Source: Gammaproteobacteria bacterium
GTDB taxonomy: Bacteria; Pseudomonadota; Gammaproteobacteria; Arenicellales; JAHEKD01
DNA length: 5,569 nt
NCBI GenBank assembly: GCA_024638545.1
Contig: JAHEKD010000198.1
Span: 1-5,569 of the forward strand
Reading direction: 5' to 3'
Shown here: piece by piece, positions 4,512-5,569 of the stretch
How the letters are laid out: the number at the start of each line of letters is the position of its first letter
Position numbering within the stretch: the first letter of the stretch is position 1
The notes under the pieces: generated by a model
The model's database searches: none
What the model was told of the DNA's origin: nothing
Seen by the model: the letters and a program-made list of their open reading frames with translations, nothing else
Position numbers and translations under genes: made by a program

Positions 4512-5569
4512 ATGGACATAAAGCTAAACGACGCCGGTTTTAAACACATCGCCAACCACAGCGTTAACCCGTCTGGTACCCTATCACAAGCCGTACTTGT
4601 CGATACGGACTGTGAATACGCCAAAGCCCAGATCAGCGGCTGGTCCGGTTACCAGCCGACGCCATTGCAAAACTTAAGCGCACTGGCCGTGGCGTGTGGT
4701 ATAGATCAACTCTGGTATAAAGATGAAGGCCTGCGCTTTGGACTAAAAAGTTTTAAGGCATTGGGCGGTGCTTTTGCCGTATCGCAGATTCTTATCAGTG
4801 AAATCAGAAGTCAAACCGGTAAGCAGGCGACTGCGGATGACCTGATTGTCGGGCGTTTTGCTTCGACCACTAAAAACGTAACCGTTACCTGTGCCACCGA
4901 CGGCAATCACGGTCGATCAGTCGCCTGGGGTGCCGATAAGTTTGGTTGTCAATGCGTGATTTACATACATGCGACGGTGAGTGAAGGGCGCAAACAGGCA
5001 ATAGAATCGTTTGGTGCCACCGTCGTGAGGACAGATACTAACTACGATGACAGCGTCAGGCAGGCCGCTCAAGATGCGCAAAAATACGAACGTGTAGTGG
5101 TATCCGATACATCTTATCCGGGTTATATGGAGATACCCAAGTACGTAATGCAGGGCTATACCGTCATTGCTGATGAGATCATGGATCAGCTCAAAGACAG
5201 CAAATTACCAACCCACGTGTTTCTGCAAGGTGGTGTGGGCGGATTCGCGGCGGCAATCAGCGCTCGTTTCTGGCAGGTCATGGGCGCAGACCGACCACGG
5301 ATCGTTATTGCAGAGCCAGGTCAGGCTGCCTGTATCTATGAAAGTATAAAGGCGGGTAAGCCGGTTGCGATTGAGGGTGATCTGGATACCCTGATGGCGG
5401 GGTTAGCCTGCGGCGAAGTGTCGCTTGCTGGCATCGGTGCCGTTGCTCTCCTCGAAACAGATCTGCAGCCAGTCGTCCGTGTTGAGATCGTCGAGCGAGA
5501 CGAAGGGCAGATCGATCGAGGGGTCGGCTCCGCTGTCGTTGACGTTCAGCGTGAAGATGTCGTGGGTGC
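4512..5569 (+). CDS. Diaminopropionate ammonia-lyase-like PLP enzyme, C-terminus lost at a probable chimeric junction
   Basis: A fold-type II PLP enzyme resembling DpaL (EC 4.3.1.15), which converts 2,3-diaminopropionate to pyruvate and two ammonia. Landmarks are YQPTPLQNL (~47-55), the Schiff-base Lys82 in RFGLKSFKALGGA, Asp130 in ATDGNHGRSVAWG, Asp199 in SDTSYPGYMEIP, the YVMQGY segment, the phosphate loop LQGGVGGFA (~238-246) and EGDLDTLMAGLACGE (~288-302). Lys82, Asp130 and Asp199 correspond to residues I recall as catalytic in the E. coli enzyme. The ATG has AAGGA (4502-4506) five bases upstream. The frame stays open to the window end (352 codons), but family-like sequence stops after codon 305 (about 5426). 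The family normally runs to ~400 residues and continues with a helix of the LAWE type, and none of that is seen. Exact substrate could be another beta-substituted amino acid. Co-transcription with the D-carbamoylase suggests that gene's product feeds it. Confidence 0.85.
   Translation, partial: MDIKLNDAGFKHIANHSVNPSGTLSQAVLVDTDCEYAKAQISGWSGYQPTPLQNLSALAVACGIDQLWYKDEGLRFGLKSFKALGGAFAVSQILISEIRSQTGKQATADDLIVGRFASTTKNVTVTCATDGNHGRSVAWGADKFGCQCVIYIHATVSEGRKQAIESFGATVVRTDTNYDDSVRQAAQDAQKYERVVVSDTSYPGYMEIPKYVMQGYTVIADEIMDQLKDSKLPTHVFLQGGVGGFAAAISARFWQVMGADRPRIVIAEPGQAACIYESIKAGKPVAIEGDLDTLMAGLACGEVSLAGIGAVALLETDLQPVVRVEIVERDEGQIDRGVGSAVVDVQREDVVG
5403..5569 (-). other. Partial high-GC3 coding-like frame on the opposite strand, beyond a probable chimeric junction
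   Basis: On the minus strand, in the frame with codons starting at 5567, the sequence reads THDIFTLNVNDSGADPS and later VSLDDLNTDDWLQICFEES, then NGTDAS at 5427-5444, and reaches a stop at 5403-5405. In the 47 codons from 5567 to 5427, 42 end in G or C, unlike the genes in the rest of the window. This looks like genuine protein-coding sequence from a different, GC-rich source. After 5427 the minus frame runs into the antisense of the ammonia-lyase and stops within a few codons, so only the part from 5427 outward is likely real coding sequence. I cannot assign a family. Confidence 0.4.

Noticed and set aside
5167..5349. 60-codon plus-strand frame inside the ammonia-lyase gene
   Set aside because: It overlaps family motifs such as LQGGVGG in the main frame and has no features of its own.

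Overview
The window looks like bacterial chromosome of moderate GC, most likely from a gammaproteobacterium. That placement is an inference. It rests on the Proteobacteria-like D-carbamoylase and RpiR genes and on a GGGACAG/GGGGACGG hairpin element of a style I associate with gammaproteobacterial REP-like repeats. There are five gene-level features, plus a suspicious last ~140 bases.

Left part (35-2188, minus strand): a subtilisin-family (S8) protease with an intact catalytic triad, an N-terminal propeptide-like domain and a large insert in the catalytic domain. It is followed after 27 bases by a 110-residue small protein. The core of the small protein can be aligned, with one single-residue gap, to the protease's own propeptide region. 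The pair reads as a protease plus a free-standing propeptide/I9-like partner (inhibitor or folding helper). Neither protein has an obvious secretion signal.

Middle gap (2189-2579): no credible gene. It holds two diverged ~100-bp direct repeats (2213-2316 and 2448-2544), each with a promoter-like TTGACA. Between them is a 131-bp segment with a very strong 43-base hairpin that may be a REP/MITE-like remnant and may also terminate rpiR transcription. The left repeat supplies the probable protease promoter.

Right part (2580 to end): a minus-strand RpiR/MurR-family regulator (HTH plus SIS domain) diverges from a plus-strand operon. The operon encodes an N-carbamoyl-D-amino-acid amidohydrolase and, 12 bases later, a diaminopropionate ammonia-lyase-like PLP enzyme. 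A perfect 32-bp palindrome lies in the divergent promoter region, beside the regulator's start codon and touching the -35 of the operon promoter. It is a strong operator candidate. The logic suggests that a carbamoylated (D-)amino acid is de-carbamoylated and the resulting amine eliminated to a keto acid plus ammonia, under control of an RpiR sensor of some metabolite.

End of window: the ammonia-lyase family match stops abruptly at about 5426. The last 141-143 bases instead read as very high-GC3 coding sequence on the opposite strand, so this is probably a chimeric contig end or a rearrangement breakpoint.
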